NCBI RefSeq assembly: GCF_028553785.1
Contig: NZ_CP067136.1
Coordinates: 682,001-746,000 of the forward strand
Length of the DNA stretch: 64,000 nt
Direction: 5' to 3'
Source of the DNA: Paracoccus fistulariae
GTDB taxonomy: Bacteria > Pseudomonadota > Alphaproteobacteria > Rhodobacterales > Rhodobacteraceae
The position numbers and the translations under genes were made by a program. Below are positions 16,339-24,076 of the stretch, piece by piece. Every line of letters starts with the position of its first letter. Position 1 is the first letter of the stretch. Below the pieces are notes generated by a model. It worked only from the letters and a program-made list of their open reading frames with translations. It was not told where the DNA came from and made no database searches.

Positions 16339-17394
16339 TTAGCCGACAGGGGCCGGGGCAGGGGTCAGCACGGCGCGGATCGCGGCCTCGTCGATATCGT
16401 CATGTTCGGCAATCACGACCAGACGCCCCTGACGCGGCTCATCACCTTTCCACGGGCGGTCATATTGATGCCGCACCCGCGCGCCGACCGCCTGCACCAG
16501 CAGCCGCATCGGCTTGCCGGTAATGGCGGCATAGCCCTTGACCCGCAGGATATTCTGACGCTGCGCCAGTTCAGTGACGCGGGCGACCAGTTCGGCGGGA
16601 TCCGTAAGTTCGGGAATGGCGATCACGACACTTTCGAAATCGTCGTGCTCGTGATCCTCGGCCCCGTCGTGATGCGAGGGTCGCGCGGCCAGGTCATCCT
16701 CGGCCGCCGCGCCAAGGCCCAGGATGACACGGGGATCGACCGTGCCCTCGGCCACCTCGATGATCGGCAACGGGCGGGGCAGTTCGGCATTGATCAGCGC
16801 CTTGGCCTGCGCCACGCCATCCGCGCCCGCCAGATCGGGCTTGGTCAGCAGGATGATATCGGCGCAGGCGATCTGATCCTCGAACACCTCGGACAGCGGG
16901 GTTTCGTGATCAAGACTGTCGTCCGCCAGCCGCTGCCGGTCCACCGCCGCCACGTCGGGCGCGAAACGGCCCGCCGCCACCGCCTCGGCATCGGCCAGCG
17001 CAATGACGCCATCGACCGTGATCCGGCTGCGGATATCGGGCCAGTCAAAGGCCTTGAGCAGCGGTTTCGGCAGCGCCAGCCCCGAGGTCTCGATCAGGAT
17101 GTGATCGGGGCGCGGATCCAGCGCCATCAGCGCTTCGATCGTGGGAATGAATTCATCGGCAACAGTGCAGCAGATACAGCCATTGGCCAGTTCGACGATG
17201 TTCTCCTCGGGGCAGCCGGGGATGGCGCAGCCCTTCAGGATATCGCCGTCCACGCCGACATCGCCGAATTCATTGACCACGACCGCCAGCCGCTTGCCGC
17301 CGGGATTTTGCATCAGCTTGCCGATCAGGGTCGTCTTGCCCGATCCCAGAAATCCGGTGATGACGGTGACGGGGATCTTTTCGAGATTGCTCAT
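16339..17394 (-). CDS. cobW: CobW-type metal chaperone GTPase
   Basis: A 351-residue G3E-family GTPase. Walker A is G14-F-L-G-S-G-K-T21, the metal-binding C-x-C-C motif is Cys73-Ile-Cys75-Cys76, and a His/Asp-rich loop (H-H-D-G-A-E-D-H-E-H-D-D) lies near residue 240. CobW proteins are thought to deliver Co(II) to the CobNST chelatase, fitting its place between DUF1636 and cobN. Its ATG directly abuts the DUF1636 stop codon. Confidence 0.94.
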   Translation of the reverse strand: MSNLEKIPVTVITGFLGSGKTTLIGKLMQNPGGKRLAVVVNEFGDVGVDGDILKGCAIPGCPEENIVELANGCICCTVADEFIPTIEALMALDPRPDHILIETSGLALPKPLLKAFDWPDIRSRITVDGVIALADAEAVAAGRFAPDVAAVDRQRLADDSLDHETPLSEVFEDQIACADIILLTKPDLAGADGVAQAKALINAELPRPLPIIEVAEGTVDPRVILGLGAAAEDDLAARPSHHDGAEDHEHDDFESVVIAIPELTDPAELVARVTELAQRQNILRVKGYAAITGKPMRLLVQAVGARVRHQYDRPWKGDEPRQGRLVVIAEHDDIDEAAIRAVLTPAPAPVG

Positions 17395-17769
17395 TCAGGT
17401 GCTCTCCATCGGGGGAATTCGGGCGATACAGTTCTTGCGGAAATGTTCGGGGCGTTCGCGCCAGGGGACCAGCCCGTCAGGTGCCGCGCGATAGGCGGCA
17501 GCGCCCTGACAGATTGTCTGCAGATGGGCATCGGCATCAAGATCGCCGTAGATATAGGTCCAGCGGCCCGCGCCGCGCAGCGCCACCGTGCAGCCGCGCG
17601 CGCAATTCGACATGCATTCGACCGGCGTGATCGTCACGCCCGGCAGCGACACCTGTCGCAGAGCCTGCATCAGCAGATTGCCCGGGCGATCCGCCGCGCC
17701 GTCGTCACCTTCGCCATGACGACAACGGGTGCAGACCAGCAATTCGACCTGTGATTGCGCCGTTGTCAC
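17395..17769 (-). CDS. DUF1636 ferredoxin-like protein of the cob operon
   Basis: A 124-residue DUF1636 protein with a thioredoxin-like [2Fe-2S] ferredoxin cysteine pattern: Cys13-x-x-Cys16, then Cys52, Cys56 and Cys60 in E-C-M-S-N-C-A-R-G-C. The GTG at 17769 is the first start inside the transcript that keeps the family N-terminus; its ribosome site is weak. It is the first gene behind the B12 riboswitch, and cobW follows with no gap. The function is unknown. A redox or metal-handling role in cobalt delivery is inference from position and cysteines. Confidence 0.8.
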   Translation of the reverse strand: MTTAQSQVELLVCTRCRHGEGDDGAADRPGNLLMQALRQVSLPGVTITPVECMSNCARGCTVALRGAGRWTYIYGDLDADAHLQTICQGAAAYRAAPDGLVPWRERPEHFRKNCIARIPPMEST

Positions 17770-17864
17770 GCAAACCCCATCACTTCGGGGGCAGGGGGTG
17801 GCAAGGCGAATGCGCGGCCAGAACGCCACGCGCCCGACACCGGATCACCCCGCCCGGTTTCATT

Positions 17865-18057
17865 CGTCGCGCTGGCAGGTCTCCCGGCTTGCGGATATCA
17901 AGGCACAGCCTTGGCGGTCATCCTTCCTTCCCAGCCTGTTCGGGCCAGTGGGTTCCTGGATGACCTTTCCGGTCACGGTCGCGGGGGCGGCTGCAATTCG
18001 GCGCGGGCCGTGGCACGAACCTCTTGCATTCCCTTTTCACCTGTTGACACAGGCACC
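17865..18057 (-). promoter_or_regulatory. Cobalamin (B12) riboswitch upstream of DUF1636-cobW-cobN operon
   Basis: On the minus strand GGTGCC (18057-18052) opens the element, GCCCCCGC (17988-17981) with GACCGTGA follows, and a B12 box AAGCCGGGAGACCTGCC closes it near 17874. It ends about 100 bases before the DUF1636 start. It probably represses the whole minus-strand run on adenosylcobalamin binding. cobO starts on the other strand 56 bp beyond its 5' end. Confidence 0.93.
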
Positions 18058-18113
18058 AGCTGCGCCGATATGGTCAGCCCGCGCCAAGCCTGTCAAGCCG
18101 AAAGGAAACCGGA

Positions 18114-18722
18114 ATGGATGAGGCCGCCCGTCGTCACAATGAAAAGATGAAACGCATCAAGGCGGCGCGCGACCGGATGATGCAGGACAAGACCGAGGAA
18201 AAAGGTCTGATCATCGTTCATACCGGGGCGGGGAAGGGCAAGTCATCCTCTGGTTTCGGGATGATCATGCGCTGCATCGCCCATCGGATGCCCTGCGCGG
18301 TGGTGCAGTTCATCAAGGGCACCTGGCAGACCGGCGAGCGGCAATTGCTGGAAGAAAAATTCGCCGACGAGTGCCGGTTTTTTGTATCTGGAGAAGGGTT
18401 TACATGGGAAACCCAGGATCGCGACCGCGATATCGCCGCAGCCCGCCACGGCTGGGAGCTTGCCAAGGCGCAGATCCGCGATCCTGCCATCCGCTTCGTG
18501 TTGCTGGACGAAATCAATATCGCGCTGCGCTATGATTATCTGGATATCGAGGAGGTCGTCGATGTCCTGCTGACCGAAAAGCCGCCGATGACGCATGTCT
18601 GCCTGACCGGGCGCAATGCAAAACAGGAGCTGATCGAGGCCGCGGATCTGGTGACCGAGATGAGCCTGATCAAACATCCGTTCCGCGACGGCATCAAGGC
18701 GCAGCAGGGCGTGGAATTCTGA
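18114..18722 (+). CDS. cobO: Cob(I)yrinic acid a,c-diamide adenosyltransferase
   Basis: A 202-residue BtuR/CobO enzyme transferring the adenosyl group of ATP to Co(I) corrinoids. The P-loop is G38-A-G-K-G-K-S-S45, and the L-L-D-E-I-N Walker-B-like motif and the V-C-L-T-G-R-N-A segment are typical. AAAGGAAA precedes ATG 18114. It is transcribed away from the main cob run. Confidence 0.96.
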   Translation: MDEAARRHNEKMKRIKAARDRMMQDKTEEKGLIIVHTGAGKGKSSSGFGMIMRCIAHRMPCAVVQFIKGTWQTGERQLLEEKFADECRFFVSGEGFTWETQDRDRDIAAARHGWELAKAQIRDPAIRFVLLDEINIALRYDYLDIEEVVDVLLTEKPPMTHVCLTGRNAKQELIEAADLVTEMSLIKHPFRDGIKAQQGVEF

Positions 18723-18841
18723 TCCATCCAAAACCGCAATAATCAGTATTATGGAACATAAATCCAAAATGCGTCCCGATACTTGCGCCTGTGGCGGCTT
18801 TCCCCGACAGTCCGGCGCATGGAACGACATGGAGGCATGTA

Positions 18842-19396
18842 ATGGCTGTATCGCCGCCCGTTTGCGATTTTGGCGCGCCCTGGCATGATTTCGCGCTGCC
18901 GGGCACCGATGGCCGGATCTATCGGCTTGAGGATGTCACGGGTCCGCGTGGCACGCTGGTGATGTTCATCTGCAATCACTGTCCCTATGTGCAGTCGATC
19001 ATCGACCGCATTGTCCGCGACGCGGCGCAGATGCAGCGCGCCGGTATCGGCGTGGTGGCAATCTCGGCCAATGATGTGGCGGATTATCCGCAGGACGGCC
19101 CGCAGCAGATGAAGACCGAGGCCGCGCGCCACGGCTTTACCTTTCCGTATCTTTATGACGAGACGCAGGACGTGGCCAAAGCCTATGGCGCGGAATGCAC
19201 GCCGGATTTCTTTGGCTATAACGCGGATGGTGAACTCCAATATCGCGGCCGCTTCGACGCCTCGGCCAGACGCGCCGGACCCGCGGATGCGCGGCCCGAA
19301 CTGCTGCAAGCGATGCTGCGCATTGCGGAAACCGGTAATGGACCAGAAAATCAAATACCGTCAATGGGTTGTTCGATAAAATGGAAAACGACATGA
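18842..19396 (+). CDS. Thioredoxin-fold peroxiredoxin-like protein
   Basis: A 184-residue protein of the AhpC/TSA-Redoxin type found as 'thioredoxin family protein' in many proteobacteria. The active-site-like segment is Cys44-Asn-His-Cys47-Pro-Tyr-Val, followed by V-A-I-S-A-N-D and the C-T-P-D-F-F cis-Pro segment. The C-terminus ends M-G-C-S-I-K-W. GGAGG lies 7 bases before ATG 18842. The stop overlaps the next gene's ATG (ATGA). The physiological substrate is unknown. Confidence 0.85.
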   Translation: MAVSPPVCDFGAPWHDFALPGTDGRIYRLEDVTGPRGTLVMFICNHCPYVQSIIDRIVRDAAQMQRAGIGVVAISANDVADYPQDGPQQMKTEAARHGFTFPYLYDETQDVAKAYGAECTPDFFGYNADGELQYRGRFDASARRAGPADARPELLQAMLRIAETGNGPENQIPSMGCSIKWKTT

Positions 19397-20076
19397 ATGT
19401 CTGTGCGGCACCCTGCCCGGTCGTCTTTGACCTTGACGGCACGCTGATCGACAGCGCGCCCGACATTCATGCCAGCGTCAATATCGCGCTGCGGGACCAT
19501 CATCAGCCTCTGCTGACGCTGCTTCAGGTGCGCGGATTTATTGGAGGTGGTGTCGAGGTTTTATGGCGCAACATATGGAACGCATTGGAAATTTCAGATT
19601 CCGGTTTGCAGAAGGATCTGATGACGGCCTTTATGGCGCGATATGAGGATGCAACCCGGCTGACGCAGCTTTATCCCGGTGTTCGCACGGCGCTGGAGAC
19701 ACTGGCAGATCGCGGGCATCCGCTGGGCATCTGCACGAACAAGCCCCTGACACCGACACTTAACGTGCTGGCGCATTTCGGCATGGACCAGGTCTTCGGC
19801 ACCGTGATCGGCGGCGACTCTCTGCCACAGAAAAAGCCCGATCCCGCGCCCCTGCTTCGGGCGCTGACCGATCTGGGCAGCCATCCCGACCAGCCGCGCG
19901 GCATCTTTGTCGGCGACAGCGAATTCGACGCGGCCACGGCGGCGGCAGTGCCGGTGCCGCTGATGCTGTTCACCCAGGGCTATCGCCATACGCCGGTCGA
20001 AGATCTGCCGCATCGCGCTGCCTTCGATGATTTCGCCGATCTTCCCGCGCTGGTTGAAATGGCGCAAGGCGTCTGA
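19393..20076 (+). CDS. gph: Phosphoglycolate phosphatase (HAD superfamily)
   Basis: A 227-residue HAD hydrolase. The nucleophile motif is F-D-L-D-G-T (Asp13, Asp15), followed by a helical cap, I-C-T-N-K-P (motif II), K-K-P-D-P (motif III) and F-V-G-D-S-E-F-D (motif IV). The closest family is Gph, clearing 2-phosphoglycolate from repair and oxygenase side reactions. I chose ATG 19393, overlapping the upstream stop by 4 bp with GGAAAA before it; ATG 19381 is a possible alternative. Confidence 0.85.
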   Translation: MNVCAAPCPVVFDLDGTLIDSAPDIHASVNIALRDHHQPLLTLLQVRGFIGGGVEVLWRNIWNALEISDSGLQKDLMTAFMARYEDATRLTQLYPGVRTALETLADRGHPLGICTNKPLTPTLNVLAHFGMDQVFGTVIGGDSLPQKKPDPAPLLRALTDLGSHPDQPRGIFVGDSEFDAATAAAVPVPLMLFTQGYRHTPVEDLPHRAAFDDFADLPALVEMAQGV

Positions 20077-20171
20077 TTTAAGGCGATCTGGACGCAAAGG
20101 GCTGGCATCAGCGGCCCGCGCGTGACATTTCTGCGTATCAGACGTTGTTTACTATTCGCAAAGGGCCCGTC

Positions 20172-20594
20172 ATGGATCTTCGTCAACTCAGCCCCGATCT
20201 TGCCGTTTCCCCCCAGATCCTGCCCGAGGATGTGCCGCTGCTGGCCGAGGCCGGGTTCAAGACGCTGATCAACAACCGCCCCGATGATGAGGTCGATGCG
20301 ACCATCGATCACCAGCGGATGCAGGCCGCCGCCGCAGAGGCCGGGATGGAGTATCACTATCTGCCCTTCTCGCCCGGGCAGGTGACGCCGGAACTGATCG
20401 AGGGCTATGCCAAGGCGCTGACCGGTGCGCGCCCGGTCGTGGCCTATTGTCGTTCGGGCAACCGCTCGACGGTGCTGTGGGCGCTGGCAAATGCCGGTCG
20501 TCTGCCACAGGACGACCTGCTCAAGACCGCTGCCGAGGCCGGATATGATCTGACCCCGGTGCTGCCGCTGATCGCCTCATTGGCGAACCGATAG
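20172..20594 (+). CDS. TIGR01244 / DUF442 family putative phosphatase or sulfurtransferase
   Basis: A 140-residue protein of the Blh N-terminal-domain type (TIGR01244, cysteine phosphatase/rhodanese-like fold). It starts M-D-L-R-Q-L-S-P-x-L-A-V-S-P-Q-I, has I-N-N-R-P-D-x-E and carries the catalytic loop C-R-S-G-N-R-S. In larger relatives this domain is fused to a beta-lactamase-like persulfide dioxygenase linked to sulfide handling; here it stands alone. The substrate is unknown. Confidence 0.8.
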   Translation: MDLRQLSPDLAVSPQILPEDVPLLAEAGFKTLINNRPDDEVDATIDHQRMQAAAAEAGMEYHYLPFSPGQVTPELIEGYAKALTGARPVVAYCRSGNRSTVLWALANAGRLPQDDLLKTAAEAGYDLTPVLPLIASLANR

Positions 20595-20601
20595 GCGCGG
20601 A

Positions 20602-20946
20602 TCAGGCGGGCACGTCCAAAGCGCGTTTGACATTGGAGGTCCAGCCCAGCAGGCGCTGATCCCCGGCAATGATCGCGGGACGCTTCATCACGCTGGGCTT
20701 TTCCCCCATCATCGCGACCGGATCGGCGGCGCGTTCCTGGTCCGACATGCCGCGCCAGGTCAGGCTGGCCCGATTGATGATCTTTTCCCCGAATTCATCG
20801 GCCAGCTGCTGACGTTCCTCGCCCGTCAGGGGCTCTTTCTGGACATCGCGGAAATCCACGCTCCAGCCATGTTCCTCCAGCGCCTTTTGCGCCTTCTGAC
20901 AGGTCGAGCAATGCGCAAGACCGAACATTTTCAAATTCTTCGCCAT
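20602..20946 (-). CDS. ArsC/Spx-family arsenate reductase-like protein
   Basis: A 114-residue ArsC-fold protein with Cys13-Ser-Thr-Cys16 near the N-terminus, the F-R-D-V-Q-K-E-P-L segment and a C-terminal V-M-K-R-P-A-I-I motif. It matches YffB/Spx-like proteins rather than dedicated arsenic-resistance enzymes, and no ars genes are nearby. ATG 20946 fits the family start. A tiny lipoprotein gene lies 22 bp upstream on the same strand. Confidence 0.82.
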   Translation of the reverse strand: MAKNLKMFGLAHCSTCQKAQKALEEHGWSVDFRDVQKEPLTGEERQQLADEFGEKIINRASLTWRGMSDQERAADPVAMMGEKPSVMKRPAIIAGDQRLLGWTSNVKRALDVPA

Positions 20947-20968
20947 AATATCCTCGAATATTTCTATA

Positions 20969-21043
20969 TCAGATGAACGGCACCAGCGGCACACCGCAGG
21001 CAGAGAGGGTCAGCAGCGCGGCAAGGGCAAGGAACAGTCGCAT
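20969..21043 (-). CDS. Tiny (24-residue) lipoprotein
   Basis: The frame encodes a Met-Arg start, a Leu/Ala hydrophobic core and a lipobox L-S-A-C followed by only eight more residues (G-V-P-L-V-P-F-I). A good ribosome site (AGGAAAT) lies 5 bases before ATG 21043. It sits between DUF3422 and the ArsC-like gene on the same strand. The mature product would be a lipid-modified nonapeptide. The function is unknown; I think similar minute lipoproteins occur in related genomes but could not check. Confidence 0.6.
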   Translation of the reverse strand: MRLFLALAALLTLSACGVPLVPFI

Positions 21044-21111
21044 CGGATTTCCTGTGGATGGGATTCTGCGTGATCCTGTCCGTTATCCAGACCCCTGCCC
21101 CCATGCACAAG

Positions 21112-22419
21112 TCAGAAATCGGCATCCGGCGCGTGGCGATGCAGGCGCTTGCGGATCTGGCGCATCGACCACCAGACCGCCAGCACCACCAGCGGGGTCA
21201 GACCGGCGATCAGATAGGATTTATCCACCGACAGCCTGGCCGCCAGCGGATAGAGCGCATAGGACAGCAGCCCGACCGCGTAATAGCTGATCGCCACAAC
21301 CGACAGCCCTTCGACCGTGTGTTGCAGGCGCAATTGCAGATCGGCGCGGCGATCCATGCGGGTCATCAATTCCTGATTCTGCGCGGATCGTTCCACATCG
21401 ACCCGCGTGCGCAGCAGTTCTGCCGCCCGCGTCGTGCGTTCCAGCATCGACCGCAGACGCGCCTCGGCCGAAGCTGTCGTCCGCATCGCGGGCAGATAGC
21501 GGCGGCGCATGAATTCGGTCAGCATCTGGCGGCCCATGAAGCGGGTTTCGCGCAGCGCCTCGATCCGGTCGGTGACGATGGCCTGATAGGCCGCCGTGGC
21601 CCCGAAGCGAAATGAATGCTGCACCGCCTGCGCCTCCAATTGGGCCGAGACTGACAGCAGATCGTGCAGCACGGCCTCTCCGGGGCGGGTTTCGTCATTC
21701 ATCCCCTCGACGATGGCGGTCAGCCTGACCTCCAGCTCATTCAGGCGGCGGGTCAGTTCGCGCGCGCGGCCAAGGCCCAGCATGGACATGGCGCGATAGG
21801 TCTCCAACTCGACCAGCCGGTGCACCAGCCTGCCTGTCCGGCCCGGACCGACGCCCGGACGCACGAACATGGCAAAGCGCATCCAGCCATTGGCGTCGAT
21901 GCGAAAATCGGTGGCGATCATCGCTGCCTCTTCCAGCACCCAGACGGCGGTCAGGCTGTCGGGCGCGAACCAGTCGGCGATCTGGGCCAGCGCATCGGCA
22001 GGATCGTCGGGCAGCAGATCGACCTGCACCATCACCGCCGCGACCCGCTTCCCCGGCGCCTGCAATTGCCATTCCTTGGGAAAGATCGCCGCCGCACTGG
22101 GATCGAAGGGCCGGATCGGCAGGCCCGAGGTCGTCGCCATATAGGTCACGAATTCGGTGTGGCTTTCCCATTTCAGCGCGTGCCTGCCCAGTTGGCCCTG
22201 ATAATGGCTGTCATCGGGGTCGGGGCGCGGCCCGCCATGCCGCGTGGTCAGTTCCGACAGATGCGCCATATCGTGGCTGTGGGCGCGGTTCGCCGCGCCG
22301 CGCAATTCCTTGAAAGCCACGAAAACGGTGGTGGATGGCGCAGAGATACGCGGCGAGGGCCGCGCATGCAGTTCGTTCACCAGCTCATAGCGCTGCGGAT
22401 GTTCGGTGGCTGGTCCCAC
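21112..22419 (-). CDS. DUF3422 family membrane protein
   Basis: A 435-residue protein of the DUF3422 family. The N-terminus has the typical R-Y-x-L-V-N-E-L-H-A-R-P motif, a soluble region of about 360 residues rich in Arg and Glu helices follows, and two transmembrane helices lie near the C-terminus (about 370-420). The soluble part would face the cytoplasm. The function is unknown. It starts 12 bp after the NCS1 permease stop codon and is probably co-transcribed with it. Confidence 0.85.
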   Translation of the reverse strand: MGPATEHPQRYELVNELHARPSPRISAPSTTVFVAFKELRGAANRAHSHDMAHLSELTTRHGGPRPDPDDSHYQGQLGRHALKWESHTEFVTYMATTSGLPIRPFDPSAAAIFPKEWQLQAPGKRVAAVMVQVDLLPDDPADALAQIADWFAPDSLTAVWVLEEAAMIATDFRIDANGWMRFAMFVRPGVGPGRTGRLVHRLVELETYRAMSMLGLGRARELTRRLNELEVRLTAIVEGMNDETRPGEAVLHDLLSVSAQLEAQAVQHSFRFGATAAYQAIVTDRIEALRETRFMGRQMLTEFMRRRYLPAMRTTASAEARLRSMLERTTRAAELLRTRVDVERSAQNQELMTRMDRRADLQLRLQHTVEGLSVVAISYYAVGLLSYALYPLAARLSVDKSYLIAGLTPLVVLAVWWSMRQIRKRLHRHAPDADF

Positions 22420-22431
22420 GCCTTCCCCCTG

Positions 22432-23874
22432 TCAGTGACGTTTTGTAAAGCTGATATACAGCACGCCGCCCAGTACCGCACCTATCAGCCAGCCGAAACC
22501 CGACAGCGCCTGCAGGGCGGGCAGCCAGACCGTGCCGACCGAAAACAGCGCCGCCAGACCGACGGCCAGAAGCGCGCGCTTGTTCCAGCCCTGTTCATAG
22601 TGATACCGGCCCTGCGGGTCGGCGCTGAACAGATCCGGCAGGGCCAGCTCGCGTTTCTGCACGATGTAGTAATCGGCGATCAGGATGCCGTAAAGCGGCG
22701 CCAGGATCGCGCCCAGCGTATCGACAAATCCCGCGATCCCGATTTTCGAGATCAGCGAGACCCACAGCGCCCCGATCACGAAGGCAATGGCGGCGGTGAT
22801 CAGCCCGCCCTGCTTGGCCGAGATCCGGTCAGGCGCCATATTGCTGATATCATAGGCGGCGGGGATGAAATTGGCGACCAGATTGATCCCGACCGTCGCC
22901 GCGAAAAAGGTCAGCGCGGCCAGCAGCGTCAGACCCAGATTATCGACGCGGGCGACGATCTGGGTCGGATCGGTCAGACGCTCTCCGAACAGCACCACGG
23001 CGCCTGCGGTGATGAACAGCGCGATGAAGGAAAAGAACGCCATCGAAACCGGCAGCCCCCAGAAATTCCCCTTGCGCATCTGCGCCTCGGTTTTCACGAA
23101 GCGAGAGAAATCGCCGAAATTGATCACCACCGCCGCGAAATAGGCGACCATGGTGCCGACCACGGCGACAAAGCCCGCGATCGTGCTGCGATCGCTGTCG
23201 CCGCCCTGAAAGATGGTCCCGATCTCGGTCCAGATGCCATTCCCGGCCTGCCACCAGATCATCAGCGCCAGCGCGATCATCACCAGATAGACGAAGGGTC
23301 CGGCCCAGTTCAGGAATTTGCCGACCCATTCGATGCCCATCAGGAACAGGCCGATCTGAAAGCCCGCGACGATGATATAGGCGATCCAGTCAACCCCGCC
23401 GAGGCCCAGAAAGCCGCCTGCCCCGTCGCCGGTCATCTCGATCCCGAACAGCGCCCGCAGCGCCAGCGCCACGGCGGTCGAGGCGAAATAGGTCTGCACC
23501 CCGTACCAGAAGATCGCGACGATGCCCCGGATCAGCGCCGGAAACCGCGCCCCCCGCACCCCCATCGAGGCCCGCGCCATCACCGCATAGGGAATGCCAT
23601 AGCGGACCGAGGGGCGCCCCGACAGGTTCACCAGCCACATCACCAGAACGCCCGACAGCACGATGGCGGCAAAGGTCAGCCAGCCATTCAGCCCGTAGGA
23701 CAGAAACAGCGATGCCGCCAGCGTATAGCCGAACAGGCTTTGGATGTCGTTGTTCCAGACGTTGAAGATCTCGAAAGCGCCCCAACTTCGCTTTTCTTGC
23801 GGGATCGGTGCCAGATCTTCGTTGTAAAGCGAGGAATCGCCGCCAGTGACCTGGCCGGTGTGAGGTGGTTGCAT
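22432..23874 (-). CDS. NCS1 family nucleobase/hydantoin/thiamine:cation symporter
   Basis: A 480-residue membrane protein with about 12 hydrophobic segments. It shows the NCS1 features N-E-D-L-A-P-I-P-x-x-x-R-x-W near the start, F-x-V-W-N-N, the R-x-S-x-G-x-R-G-A segment, and in the middle the W-Y-G-V-Q-T and N-F-G-D-F-S-R-F substrate/sodium-site motifs. The substrate (allantoin, hydantoin, cytosine, uracil or thiamine) cannot be fixed from sequence by eye, and no catabolic genes flank it. It leads a two-gene unit with DUF3422. Confidence 0.87.
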   Translation of the reverse strand: MQPPHTGQVTGGDSSLYNEDLAPIPQEKRSWGAFEIFNVWNNDIQSLFGYTLAASLFLSYGLNGWLTFAAIVLSGVLVMWLVNLSGRPSVRYGIPYAVMARASMGVRGARFPALIRGIVAIFWYGVQTYFASTAVALALRALFGIEMTGDGAGGFLGLGGVDWIAYIIVAGFQIGLFLMGIEWVGKFLNWAGPFVYLVMIALALMIWWQAGNGIWTEIGTIFQGGDSDRSTIAGFVAVVGTMVAYFAAVVINFGDFSRFVKTEAQMRKGNFWGLPVSMAFFSFIALFITAGAVVLFGERLTDPTQIVARVDNLGLTLLAALTFFAATVGINLVANFIPAAYDISNMAPDRISAKQGGLITAAIAFVIGALWVSLISKIGIAGFVDTLGAILAPLYGILIADYYIVQKRELALPDLFSADPQGRYHYEQGWNKRALLAVGLAALFSVGTVWLPALQALSGFGWLIGAVLGGVLYISFTKRH

Positions 23875-24025
23875 GGCTGTCTGTCCCTGAAAATATCCCT
23901 GTCGATGTCAGCCTGTCCTGTTGCCCGTGACAAGATTTCGGCAGTGAAACAGTCGGTTGCGGCGCGGATCGTGGCGGTTTCGATGACAAGAATGGCTTAC
24001 TGCCGCTTTTGCAGGCAAGCCCAAA

Positions 24026-24057
24026 ATGAAACGGGGCCGCATAGTGGCGGCCCCGTT
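24026..24057 (-). terminator. Terminator of pntB
   Basis: An 11-bp GC-rich stem (24030-24040 with 24047-24057) is followed on the minus strand by TTCATTTT. It starts 20 bp after the pntB stop. Confidence 0.8.
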
Positions 24058-24076
24058 CCCGATCCTGTCGCAGGCC

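Noticed and set aside
13318..17754. Very long plus-strand reading frame opposite cobN and cobW
   Set aside because: It is antisense to two clear genes; absence of stops follows from GC-rich codon bias. Composition (many Arg, Gln, His) is that of a shadow frame.
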